A DNA stretch of 64,000 nucleotides from an uncultured Eubacterium sp. (GTDB lineage: Bacteria; Bacillota; Clostridia; Lachnospirales; Lachnospiraceae). The stretch spans positions 1 through 64,000 of the forward strand of contig CAPAOV010000012.1 of assembly GCA_948579355.1 (NCBI GenBank), in the 5' to 3' direction. Shown here one piece after another: positions 24,306-33,038 of this stretch (its first letter is position 1; every line of letters starts with the position of its first letter). The position numbers were made by a program, and so were the translations under genes. The notes beneath the pieces are model-generated. The model was not told the origin of the DNA and searched no databases. It saw only the letters and a program-made list of their open reading frames with translations.

Positions 24306-25190
24306 TCACCTCTTCCTTTTCGGGAAATGGCGCAGGCGCAGCAGATGGCGGCATATCCATGGCAGGTAAAAATAAAGATACAAAATCGAATCGCAGCTAT
24401 TGTGGCAAAAGCGGGTGACAAAGCAAAACAGCCGGCAATTCATACGGTTGAGACATTGCACAAACCATCTTTGTACGCGTTTCCAAAGGGAAAGCTTTGG
24501 CGTACAATCAGGGAAATGAAAGTATACCGTTGTCAAGTAGGAAAAGATTTCGCTGCAATCTACGCCGGTATCCCAGAGCGCTTCGAGGAAAGCATTTTTC
24601 ATTTCCATATTCGGGAATTGGATGGAAACATTTAAACAAAGCTGCGAGGGTTTTGAAAAAGTTCCCACATCAAAGATAGTGAGCCACCAATGCTCATCCC
24701 GCAGGGAAGCGACGCGTCTTCCGTCACGCCACAGTTCGGTTGTTATATCTAACATTTCACATCCGTCGGCGGCATGGAACGTTGTATTATTCCAATCTTT
24801 CCTGTCGACTATCCCATCTGCATGATAGACGCCAGCCTCACAGCCGGTGCAGATACCGTACTGGCCTTTCCAAATCTGAATCAACCATGTTTTCCCGTTA
24901 TAGTCAAAATGGACGGGAAGCGTTTCGTACACCATATTGAAATATGGCGCCGCCCTGTCAAAAAGCTTCCGATAACCAAAATCTTTTTGCCATGCGTCCC
25001 TGCGCGTACTGAAGACATCCCATTCGGGTACATAGCAATAGCCGAGAGGAGCAGTCAGCGAATCAAGCAGTTGGAATTTGTCGCAGGCGGACATACAGCA
25101 AAGGCGGCAGAGGATTTTTCTTTTCCGCCAAAAGTGAAACAGAGCGAACAGGCAAAGGAAAATGATTATAATACCAAAAAGATAGTACAT
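24306..25190 (-). CDS. DUF4474 membrane-anchored protein
   Basis: This 294-residue protein has one N-terminal membrane segment (about residues 2-18, YLFGIIIIFLCLFALFHFW). A soluble domain follows with the DUF4474 pattern: CYVPEWDVFSTRRDAWQK, then FDYNGKTWLIQIWKGQYG and TGCEAGVYHAD. The function of the family is not known. The tail (about 240-294) is rich in Cys, Arg and aromatic residues, with a second hydrophobic stretch near 270. GGAGAA precedes the ATG at 25190; the ORF extending to 25298 lacks a ribosome binding site. The downstream phosphoesterase gene starts after 4 bases, so the two proteins may act together at the membrane. Confidence 0.82.
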   Translation of the reverse strand: MYYLFGIIIIFLCLFALFHFWRKRKILCRLCCMSACDKFQLLDSLTAPLGYCYVPEWDVFSTRRDAWQKDFGYRKLFDRAAPYFNMVYETLPVHFDYNGKTWLIQIWKGQYGICTGCEAGVYHADGIVDRKDWNNTTFHAADGCEMLDITTELWRDGRRVASLRDEHWWLTIFDVGTFSKPSQLCLNVSIQFPNMEMKNAFLEALWDTGVDCSEIFSYLTTVYFHFPDCTPKLSLWKRVQRWFVQCLNRMNCRLFCFVTRFCHNSCDSILYLYFYLPWICRHLLRLRHFPKRKR

Positions 25191-25288
25191 ACCGTTCTCC
25201 AATCTTTCGTTAGTTAATTTTATAATATGCAAAAATATGTCGAAATGTGAAAGGGCAGATGTATGAAAAATAACGCTAAAGTTACAAC

Positions 25289-25320
25289 TTTGATACAAAA
25301 AGGTGTTATTTTTGGTATAA
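25289..25320 (+). promoter_or_regulatory. Extended -10 promoter for the two-component operon
   Basis: TATAAT (25315-25320) is preceded by TGG, and TTGATA lies at 25289-25294. The spacer is long (20 bases), which the extended -10 may compensate. A further TATAAT at 25372-25377 has no -35 partner. Confidence 0.5.
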
Positions 25321-25420
25321 TGATACTAAAATTGCGGAAGTTATGAAACAACGGAGCAATCCAAAGTATCATATAATACAGATAAGAAACTGAAAAGATG
25401 AAAATAAAGTGGGAGACGAT

Positions 25421-26095
25421 ATGAATAAAATTTTAATTGTGGAAGATGAAGAGGCAATTGCAAAGCTGATATGTATGAGCCTCAAAAATGCCGGATATGA
25501 CTGCGACGTGTCAAACGATGGGCAGGAGGGTGCGGACAAAATGCAGGCGGGGCACTATGATTTGTGCATTCTTGATATCATGCTGCCCGGAATCAATGGT
25601 TATGAATTGTTGGAGTATGCAAAAAGTATCGGTCTGCCAGTAATTTTTTTAACTGCCAAGAGAGAGACAGCAGACAAGGTACGCGGTCTGCGCAAAGGAG
25701 CGGACGATTATATTACGAAGCCTTTTGAAGTAGTGGAATTATTGGCAAGAGTCGAAAATGTGCTCCGGCGCCTAAATAAGACGTCGCAGAGTATTGATAT
25801 TTTAGATTTGCATATTGATATTGTGTCGCGTACAGTAACAAAAAATGGAAAACCGCTGCGGCTCACGTACAAAGAATTTGACCTTTTGTTACTATTTGCC
25901 CGAAATCCCAATACGGCGCTATATCGGGAGGTAATTTACGAACACGTATGGCAGAGCACCTATATGGGAGACAGCAGAACGGTTGATTTGCACGTTCAGA
26001 GACTGCGCAGGAAAGCGGGTTTGGAAAAGCAAATCGAGGCCGTTTACAAGATTGGATACCGGCTGACGATTGAGAAAGCGGATGGACAAGTATGA
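25421..26095 (+). CDS. OmpR/PhoB-family response regulator
   Basis: This 224-residue protein has an N-terminal receiver (about 1-118) with the acidic pocket VEDEE, the phospho-acceptor aspartate in CILDIMLPG near 51, and the conserved lysine in ITKPFEV near 100. A C-terminal winged-helix DNA-binding domain (about 128-222) has the typical LTYKEFDLLLLFARNP and TVDLHVQRLRRK motifs. The start at 25421 is set by GGGAGA; a GTG at 25409 is too close to that site. It overlaps the kinase gene by four bases (ATGA), so the two are coupled. It probably controls the cell-wall peptidase gene in the same cluster. Confidence 0.94.
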   Translation: MNKILIVEDEEAIAKLICMSLKNAGYDCDVSNDGQEGADKMQAGHYDLCILDIMLPGINGYELLEYAKSIGLPVIFLTAKRETADKVRGLRKGADDYITKPFEVVELLARVENVLRRLNKTSQSIDILDLHIDIVSRTVTKNGKPLRLTYKEFDLLLLFARNPNTALYREVIYEHVWQSTYMGDSRTVDLHVQRLRRKAGLEKQIEAVYKIGYRLTIEKADGQV

Positions 26096-27531
26096 AATTA
26101 TTTTGGAAACAATTTTTAATGATGATGTGCGTCATACTTATATCGTTTATGACATTTGGAAGTATTTTGATTTCTACTGCTTTTGAGACAATGATAAACC
26201 GTGAAAAAGAGCGCAGTATTGAAGAGATAAAAATTTATCAGTATGCTCTGGTAGCTTCGCTCGAGGGTCTGCCGAAAGATTATCAGGCGACCGATTTTGC
26301 CGTATCGCAGATTGCCAAATCACTGAAAAAGAATTTGGACAGCAAGCAGGACGCCGTTATTTTATACAATAAAAAGAATAAAGTCATCTACCAAAACAGC
26401 AGTTACCGGAGTGAACTGATTAAAAAAATGGGAAAAGAAAAATCCGGCGTCTGGCAAATCGCAAAACGAAAGGGGCATTACTATTTAGAAACGCTCTGCA
26501 AGATACGGAGCAGTATAAAAGATTACACATTGGAAATCCATCGCAATATGGACCATATATATCAGGACAGAGAACGCCTATATGACAGATATGTATTGGT
26601 ACTAACGCTTGTATCGGCGGCGTTTACAATAGTACTTTTAATCTTTTCCATTTTTTTTACCCGCCCCATCCGCAGACTGTCGCAAGTCGTTCAGGCGTTT
26701 GCCAAGGGTGACTTTAAGAGCCGGATACGGGAAAAAGGAAACGATGAAGTGGCCGTATTGAGCAGGGATTTCAACCAGATGGCGGGCCAGTTAGAAGAAA
26801 ATATTTGGGAGCTGGAAGAAAATGCCCGCAGGCAGGAGGAGTTTACGGAAGCGTTTTCCCATGAGTTAAAGACGCCGCTGACATCAATTATCGGCTATGC
26901 CGATATGCTGCGCTCCATCGAGATGTCGCAGGAGGACATTTCCCTGTCGGCAAATTATATTTTTCAACAGGGGAAAAGACTGGAGCGTTTGGCGCTTAAA
27001 ATGATGGAGCTTACTTATATTGATAAACAGGAAATATTGTTTCAGGAAATTCATGTCACGGCATTTATGGATAGTGTCAGGGCGATTACGGATAAATTAT
27101 TACAGAAGAAAGAAATCTGTCTGCAAATCGAGACAGAAGAGGGAATCTTGTATGGGGATATGGATTTACTTTCATCCCTGTTTCTCAATTTGATTGACAA
27201 TGCCAAAAAAGCCTGCGATGTGGGAGGAAAGATTGTTTGCAAAGGGCATCAGATAGAGAACGGTTACTGTTTTTCCATCATGGATAACGGGCAGGGTATT
27301 CCCGAGGACGAGCTTCAAAATATTGTCGAGCCTTTTTATATGGTTGACAAATCCCGTGCCAGAAAAGAGGGAGGGGCAGGCATGGGAATGGCGCTGTGCC
27401 AGAAGATAATTCAGCTCCATCACGCCGAGTGGAACATCCGCAGCCGGATGGGAGAGGGAACTAAAATAGAAATCAGATTTTTCCATTCGACACAGGAAAA
27501 AGGAGGGTGCGGTGATGTGGAAGAACAATAA
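26092..27531 (+). CDS. Sensor histidine kinase
   Basis: This 479-residue membrane kinase has membrane segments at about 7-28 and 165-187, an extracellular sensor of about 135 residues between them, a HAMP domain (about 188-240), a HisKA domain with the phospho-accepting histidine in FSHELKTPLTS near 257, and an ATPase domain with N box (NLIDNAKKA), G1 (DNGQGIPEDEL) and G2 (GGAGMGMALC). All catalytic motifs are intact. It overlaps the regulator gene upstream and the membrane-protein gene downstream (17 bases). The sensed signal is unknown; the VanY-type peptidase in the cluster suggests a cell-envelope stimulus. Confidence 0.94.
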   Translation: MKLFWKQFLMMMCVILISFMTFGSILISTAFETMINREKERSIEEIKIYQYALVASLEGLPKDYQATDFAVSQIAKSLKKNLDSKQDAVILYNKKNKVIYQNSSYRSELIKKMGKEKSGVWQIAKRKGHYYLETLCKIRSSIKDYTLEIHRNMDHIYQDRERLYDRYVLVLTLVSAAFTIVLLIFSIFFTRPIRRLSQVVQAFAKGDFKSRIREKGNDEVAVLSRDFNQMAGQLEENIWELEENARRQEEFTEAFSHELKTPLTSIIGYADMLRSIEMSQEDISLSANYIFQQGKRLERLALKMMELTYIDKQEILFQEIHVTAFMDSVRAITDKLLQKKEICLQIETEEGILYGDMDLLSSLFLNLIDNAKKACDVGGKIVCKGHQIENGYCFSIMDNGQGIPEDELQNIVEPFYMVDKSRARKEGGAGMGMALCQKIIQLHHAEWNIRSRMGEGTKIEIRFFHSTQEKGGCGDVEEQ

Positions 27532-28336
27532 GAACCAGATAAAACAGTTGTTAAAAACGGCGCTTGCTATCCTCTGTGTCGGCGCACTGTTCTGGCTGGC
27601 GCTTGTTTTTCCCCGTTACTATTATGAGCACTATGATGACAATACATTAAATCGGGTAACTTTTACGGATATTGATGTAAGTACTTACGAAGCATCATAT
27701 GATTCATTTATTGAGAAGCTGCACGCTCTTGCAAGGGGGTTCTCGGAAAGTGGAATGCGGGCCGTTCAGGTGGACGAGCCGGGCTTTGAGATGAGCCGCA
27801 CGGAATTAACGAAAATTGCAAATGAGGAACTAGAGAAACTTACAAACAAAAAGGGATTAAATATAACGGATATCAGTGTGAAAAAGAAGGAGCTTGTTCT
27901 CTATGAGCGTTATGTTCTCTATCAGATGAGTGAGAATGACAGCTTTAAGGGAATAAGCGGATGGAAACTGGTATATGAGAATAAAAAAAGGAAGCTCACT
28001 CTCTTCTTAGATGAAGAGTATCATAAAATATATTATCTTGAAAATCAGAGCAAGGAGGTGACAGAGTATGATTCTTCCTCTTCCGGTACGGAAATGTATG
28101 GCATTTATGGCGCACAGAAAGCATTTACGATTTGGTGGGACATAATGATGCGTTACTATGGTCTCTCATACGAGGATGATAACATCCGTATTGATACGAT
28201 GGAATATCAGAAAACAGGACGTATTATCTTTGATGAAAAATATGAGATAACGTTCTTTTGTCATATGCGGTATGATAAACTCGGAAGGGAAGTTATGCAA
28301 ATGGGTATTCCAATCAATAAAGTGATACAAATGTGA
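27515..28336 (+). CDS. Single-pass membrane protein of unknown function in a two-component operon
   Basis: I do not recognise a family for this 273-residue protein. It has a short basic N-terminus, one membrane segment (about residues 12-32) and an extracellular domain of about 240 mostly charged and aromatic residues. This domain begins with a Tyr-rich stretch (PRYYYEHYDD) and ends with GREVMQMGIPINKVIQM. The start at 27515 has AGGAGGG 7 bases upstream, and the gene overlaps the kinase gene by 17 bases. Position and topology suggest an accessory sensor or modulator of the kinase, in the manner of other third components, but this is inference from context only. Confidence 0.78.
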   Translation: MWKNNKNQIKQLLKTALAILCVGALFWLALVFPRYYYEHYDDNTLNRVTFTDIDVSTYEASYDSFIEKLHALARGFSESGMRAVQVDEPGFEMSRTELTKIANEELEKLTNKKGLNITDISVKKKELVLYERYVLYQMSENDSFKGISGWKLVYENKKRKLTLFLDEEYHKIYYLENQSKEVTEYDSSSSGTEMYGIYGAQKAFTIWWDIMMRYYGLSYEDDNIRIDTMEYQKTGRIIFDEKYEITFFCHMRYDKLGREVMQMGIPINKVIQM

Positions 28337-28422
28337 TACTGTTTTGTGGGGAAAGTGATGCCGAGTCGTGTTACTCTTATTTCATGGTGAAAGAATTTTC
28401 ATAGGAAATAAGGAGGGATACG

Positions 28423-29211
28423 ATGAAAGTAAGAAAAACTATCATGGCAATAGGAATAATTTTGCTAATGGAAGCGATTATTTTACTGTGCTTATCCGTT
28501 GTAAGACCGGAAACGGCAGCAGCCGATGAATATGGGAGTTCATCGACGGAACCGGTAGACGCTAAGGATGCTATAAATGCTGGTAAAGTAAATAATTTTG
28601 ACGGAAAATATCAGACAGAGCGGGAAATTTATGAAAAAAATCGAAAATGTCTTGTTCTTGTAAATGCCAAAACGGCATTAGATGAATCGTATAAAGTTTC
28701 GCTGACACCCATTTGCAGGGGACGTGTGCAGGTTTCCGAACAGATGCATGCCTCTCTTGTAAAAATGTTAAAAGATGCGGGAAAGAAAGGGTATTATTTC
28801 TGGATTGCATCCGGCTGGCGAAGTCGGGAAAAGCAAAAAGCTCTTGTAGAAGAAGATATACGGAAAGAGATGAGGCGGGGAGCTTCTTATAAAAAAGCGT
28901 GCCGTCTGACGTATCAGGAAACAATGCCGCCGGGATACAGTGAACATGAGACAGGACTGGCGCTGGATATCTTATGTCAGGGAAATATGAATATGGATAT
29001 TTCACAAGAGAAAGAAGAAGGAAACCGATGGCTCCGGAGAAATTGTCATCGGTACGGCTTTATTCTGCGTTATCCAAAAGGGAAGAAAAAGGAGACGGGA
29101 ATTAATTATGAGCCATGGCATTTTCGATATGTGGGAGAGAAAGCTTCAAAATATATGAATCAGCAGAAAATGACTTTAGAGGAATTTTGGTCCAGACTGG
29201 ATAAGTCATAA
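28423..29211 (+). CDS. D-alanyl-D-alanine carboxypeptidase, VanY/M15B family
   Basis: This 262-residue exported or membrane-anchored zinc peptidase has an N-terminal hydrophobic segment (about 8-28), a spacer, and the M15B domain with SGWRSREKQ, the zinc motif SEHETGLALDI (His and Asp ligands) and EPWHFRY (third ligand). It would trim the terminal D-Ala from peptidoglycan stem peptides. AAGGAGG precedes the ATG. It lies 86 bases after the membrane-protein gene, and no strong promoter is seen in the gap. With the regulator, kinase and membrane protein it forms a cluster resembling the VanR-VanS-VanY arrangement, but no ligase genes are present. Confidence 0.91.
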   Translation: MKVRKTIMAIGIILLMEAIILLCLSVVRPETAAADEYGSSSTEPVDAKDAINAGKVNNFDGKYQTEREIYEKNRKCLVLVNAKTALDESYKVSLTPICRGRVQVSEQMHASLVKMLKDAGKKGYYFWIASGWRSREKQKALVEEDIRKEMRRGASYKKACRLTYQETMPPGYSEHETGLALDILCQGNMNMDISQEKEEGNRWLRRNCHRYGFILRYPKGKKKETGINYEPWHFRYVGEKASKYMNQQKMTLEEFWSRLDKS

Positions 29212-29232
29212 TCTTCAAACAATAAAAGCAAA

Positions 29233-29285
29233 TAAAAAACCACTGGCAGCCGGAGCATTTGCTCTCAGGCTGTCAGTGGTTTTTG
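29233..29285. terminator. Bidirectional terminator between VanY and the surface-protein gene
   Basis: A 13-bp stem (29239-29251 with 29268-29280, one mismatch) is extended inside by GGAGC/GCTCT. TTTT follows on the plus strand and a six-T run on the minus strand, so it can end both convergent genes. Confidence 0.88.
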
Positions 29286-29292
29286 TCAGTCC

Positions 29293-32200
29293 TTATTGGA
29301 TGAGTTCTACTTTAATGTCTGAAATAATAAGGTTTTGAATCCTCGTATTCCATGCTGCTTTTAATGTAATGCTGTTACTGCTTTGTGGGTTGTTCTCATC
29401 TTTCCCTCCAGAAGCTGTTAATGTAACCGTACCAGTAAAGGAGCCGTCATCCTGAACGGTTGGGTGAAGATAAACATTTGAATCCTGAACAAAATCTCCG
29501 GATGTCTCTCCTCCAATCGGTGTAGTCCAGATTCGGAAATCGTTAGTACCCCATGATGTTCCGGAAATAGTTACCCGAAGTTTCTGGTTCGGGGCGACAG
29601 TTACCGGAATCCGGAAATGCATGAAAGTGGAATCCTGTGTTCCGGTTCTTGTATCGTTTACACGAATGGTATCGCTGTCATAATCATAGTATCCGATTTC
29701 TTTTGCTATCGTCACGCCGGACAAGTTGACTTGTTTTACCGGACTTTCCGTCGGCACCGGAGTAGGAGACAAATCTGTCGCTGCTCCCAGACTTACCGGC
29801 TCTGCCGTCTTCCACAATTCTGAGCCTAAATCTATATGCATGACTGGACGAACAGCGCCTCCGGTGTTTACTACGAGGAAGCCGGAATAATCCGCAAAGC
29901 CCTCTGTTCCGACATAGGCGGAATTGAAACCGAAACTGCCGGAAGAGCGCAGCCACCACCAGCCGTTTCCGGCGTAGTCAGCTTCGTTGTTTGTCCATGC
30001 GCCATTGGCTTGTGCATATGCGGTATTTTTGGCCTGTCTTGTCAGCGAATTTTGTTTATAATCAATGGAAAATCCATAGTAGGTATTTTTTATCTCATCA
30101 GCAGATAATAAATACAATTTGTCTGTCACGGCATTTCCGCTGCTTGTGCCAAATTCCGGATTCTTTCCGGTAGTAACTTGCGTATCCAAAATCGCAGCTT
30201 TTTCCGCTTCCGTAAAGGCGCGGGAATAAAATTGTTCATTTAACCACTGGCGAATGCTGCTTGCCTCCCATGATGTCTCATTGCAGTATTCGTTATGGAA
30301 ACATTGTGAGTCAAGGTTTTGGTCGGCAATCAGGAAAGCATCGTTTCCGTCAGCGGAAAGAATGCGCCACTTAATTGGCTCTTTCTTATAATATTTTCCG
30401 CCCTGATATATCATTTCCGTACTATCCGAATCGGTGTATTCCGTTCCCTCAACAGGATTTTGCGGAGCCTGTTTCGGACTGTACTGACTCTGATAATAGG
30501 AGCCGAATGTCAGGCACTGCCATGTAATATTTTCATCGTCTGCTTCAGGATGTGTAATCCCGTAATCATTTGGCGCCGGTGTTGGCGTCGCGGTTGGTAC
30601 CGGCGTCGGCTCCGGTGTCGGTTTCAAATCTTCTATTGATGGATTTTCCTTATCGGAGAAGATAAGAGACTTAATGTTAATGGTAATACTCTGTCCTTCT
30701 GCCAATGCGTTCGGATTAAAAATCTGGAAACCACGGATACAATTTCCAACGCAATCTTTTGTGACAGAAAAGGTAAGGGTCTTTTCTTCCAGAGTTTCGG
30801 TAATCTTTTTGCTCCAGTCCGCATGTTTGCCGGCATTCGCATCAGCGCTTCCGACCATTTCCGCATCATATAAGGCGTGGCCGAGATTTCCACCCGAACT
30901 TGTATAGGTAAGGACAACGGATTTGTAATTGCTGTAATAGTTTTGTGCGTTGTCCGGCAAGTAGTAATTGATGGCGGCATACTGTGCTAAAAAGGTAACG
31001 GTAAGAGAACCGTCCGCATTTGCAACAATTGTTGCATTTTTCCCTGCTTCATTATGAAAAGCGCCGTCTGCCGTTATATCTATTGGTTTTACCGGTGGAG
31101 CTGTCTCTGATGGCGGGTCATATTTCGGAGTAGCCGTTGGAGACGACGGAGTTGTAGCTGTCGAAGTAGCCGTAGCAGTTGCCGTGGCAGTCGCCGTTGA
31201 AGTAGCTGTAGCAGTCGCCGTGGCTGTCGTTGTCGGAGTCGGCGTAGCAGTCGGCCCCACAACGGAAGTCGGGGTCGAAGTTGCGGTAGCTGTTGCAGTA
31301 GCCGTAGCTGTTGAAGTAGCTGTCGCGGTAGCCGTTGAAGTTGTAGTGGCGGTCGTTGTTGGAACAGCCGTCGGCTTCAAATCTTCTATTGATGGATTTT
31401 CCTTATCGCAAAAGATAAGAGATTTAATGGTAATTGTAATACTCTCTCCGTCTGCCAGTGCATTCGGATTGAAAATCTGGAAACCGCGGATACAATTTCC
31501 GACACATTCGTCTGTCACCGCAAAGGTAATGGTCTTTTCCTGTGGAGCTTCAACAATCTTTTTGCCCCAGTCCGGATGTTTGCCGGCATTCGAATCGGCA
31601 CTTCCGACCATGTCCGTATCATATAGAGCGTGGCCGAGATTTCCACCCGAACTTGTATAGGTAAGGACAACGGATTTATAATTGCTGTAATAGTTTTGTG
31701 CGTTGTCCGGCAAATAGTAATTGATAGCGGCGTACTGTTTCAAAAAGGTAACGGTAAGAGAACCATCCGCATTTGGCTGAATCGTTGCATTGCCCGATGC
31801 TTCATTGTGAAAAGCGTCGCTTGCCGTTATATCCACCGTTTTTACTGGCGGAGCCGTCTCCGATGGCGGGTCGTACTTCGGAGTTGCCAATGGAGACGCC
31901 GATGTCGTCGCCGTTGAAGTAGCTGTAGATGTAGCTGTAGATGTAGTTGTCGCCGTACTTGTCGCTGTCGAAGTAGCCGTAGCGGTTGGCGGCGGAGTGA
32001 CCGATGGCCCTGCTGTTTCCGTTGGGTTTAAGTCCTCTTTCGTTGGATTTTCTTTGTCGCAGAAAATAACGGATTTTATTGTAATGGTAATTGGTTTTCC
32101 CGTGTTCGTTTTGTTTGGATTAACCAATTGGAATCCACGAATACAGCCGCCGGCACAATCGTCTGTGACAGCAAAAATAAGTTGTTTCTCATTTTTGGAT

Positions 32201-32991
32201 TCGACAACTTTGGCATCCGTACCCGGATGTTTTCCAGCATTCAAATTATCTTTGCCAACCATATTCGCATCAAAGAGGCTGTAACCGAGATTACCACCCT
32301 CGGATGTATAGGTCAGAACAACGGATTTATAGTTGCTGTAATAAGTTTGTGCGTTGTCCGGTAAACAGAAATTCACCGTGGCATTTGGCTGTGAAAATGT
32401 GATGGTAATAGAGCCGTCTGCATTTTTGACAATATCTGAATTTGCAAGGGCTTCCGTACAGAATGCGTCTTTGGCAGTCAAATCAATACGGTTTACCGGT
32501 GGAGCTGTCTCGGAAGGTCTGTCGTATTTAGGAGTTGGTGACGGCGTGGCAGTCGGTTGCTGCGACGGCGCAGGTACATTCCCTCCCCCTGACACGGTAT
32601 TATTTGATGGCGTCTGCGCCGGTGTACTTTTCCGGTTTACAACCGTAATCTTGCATGTCGCCTTTTTCTTTGTTCCTTTTACTTTGGCAGTAATTTTTGC
32701 CTTACCGACTTTCAACGCCGTAACGACGCCCTTTTTCGACACTTTGGCAATCTTCTTTTTACTGCTCTTCCATGTAATTTTCTTTTGTGTTGTCTTTTTC
32801 GGCTTAAACTTTGCTTTTAGTTTCAGGCGCTTGCCCTTTTGTAATTTATATGTTGAATGGTTCAGGACTATTTTTTTGAGTTTGACTTTTTTCTTGCGAG
32901 CGGAATCAACGGATATACTCGGTGAAAAAATGAGCGTAAATACCATCAACATACTGAGAAACCATGCTAACTGTCTTTTCGCATTTTTCAT
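29293..32991 (-). CDS. Large secreted multi-module carbohydrate-binding-like surface protein, non-catalytic
   Basis: This 1232-residue exported protein has a signal peptide (about 1-30), a lysine-rich Big_2-like domain (35-120), and three copies of one beta-rich module (about 165-320, 385-540, 630-785) joined by Thr/Ala/Ser/Pro linkers. A DUF6273-like domain (about 810-1060, with IKWRILS, SSIRQWLNEQFY and WWLRSSG) and a C-terminal beta domain (about 1085-1232) follow. No glycosidase active site is seen. The repeated module also ends the GH10 enzyme at 46226, so it probably binds xylan or a related glycan. AAGGAGAG precedes the ATG. The GH98 gene lies 47 bases upstream on the same strand, so they form an operon. 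Confidence 0.85.
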   Translation of the reverse strand: MKNAKRQLAWFLSMLMVFTLIFSPSISVDSARKKKVKLKKIVLNHSTYKLQKGKRLKLKAKFKPKKTTQKKITWKSSKKKIAKVSKKGVVTALKVGKAKITAKVKGTKKKATCKITVVNRKSTPAQTPSNNTVSGGGNVPAPSQQPTATPSPTPKYDRPSETAPPVNRIDLTAKDAFCTEALANSDIVKNADGSITITFSQPNATVNFCLPDNAQTYYSNYKSVVLTYTSEGGNLGYSLFDANMVGKDNLNAGKHPGTDAKVVESKNEKQLIFAVTDDCAGGCIRGFQLVNPNKTNTGKPITITIKSVIFCDKENPTKEDLNPTETAGPSVTPPPTATATSTATSTATTTSTATSTATSTATTSASPLATPKYDPPSETAPPVKTVDITASDAFHNEASGNATIQPNADGSLTVTFLKQYAAINYYLPDNAQNYYSNYKSVVLTYTSSGGNLGHALYDTDMVGSADSNAGKHPDWGKKIVEAPQEKTITFAVTDECVGNCIRGFQIFNPNALADGESITITIKSLIFCDKENPSIEDLKPTAVPTTTATTTSTATATATSTATATATATATSTPTSVVGPTATPTPTTTATATATATSTATATATATATSTATTPSSPTATPKYDPPSETAPPVKPIDITADGAFHNEAGKNATIVANADGSLTVTFLAQYAAINYYLPDNAQNYYSNYKSVVLTYTSSGGNLGHALYDAEMVGSADANAGKHADWSKKITETLEEKTLTFSVTKDCVGNCIRGFQIFNPNALAEGQSITINIKSLIFSDKENPSIEDLKPTPEPTPVPTATPTPAPNDYGITHPEADDENITWQCLTFGSYYQSQYSPKQAPQNPVEGTEYTDSDSTEMIYQGGKYYKKEPIKWRILSADGNDAFLIADQNLDSQCFHNEYCNETSWEASSIRQWLNEQFYSRAFTEAEKAAILDTQVTTGKNPEFGTSSGNAVTDKLYLLSADEIKNTYYGFSIDYKQNSLTRQAKNTAYAQANGAWTNNEADYAGNGWWWLRSSGSFGFNSAYVGTEGFADYSGFLVVNTGGAVRPVMHIDLGSELWKTAEPVSLGAATDLSPTPVPTESPVKQVNLSGVTIAKEIGYYDYDSDTIRVNDTRTGTQDSTFMHFRIPVTVAPNQKLRVTISGTSWGTNDFRIWTTPIGGETSGDFVQDSNVYLHPTVQDDGSFTGTVTLTASGGKDENNPQSSNSITLKAAWNTRIQNLIISDIKVELIQ
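30610..32512 (-). repeat. Three tandem module-coding repeats with Thr-rich linkers
   Basis: Repeat units of about 500 bases lie near 32512-32020, 31858-31372 and 31112-30610. The second and third are nearly the same at DNA level (for example around 31640-31720 and 30885-30965). The linkers between units (about 31200-31365 and 31900-31990) are low-complexity trinucleotide sequence coding Thr, Ala and Ser. Confidence 0.85.
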
Positions 32992-33038
32992 TGAAATACT
33001 CTCTCCTTTCCTGATAAATACAAAACATTTTTATTCGT

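Noticed and set aside
31184..31660. Plus-strand ORF of Ala-Val repeats opposite the surface-protein gene
   Set aside because: It is the mirror reading of Thr-Ala linkers and module sequence in a convincing minus-strand gene.
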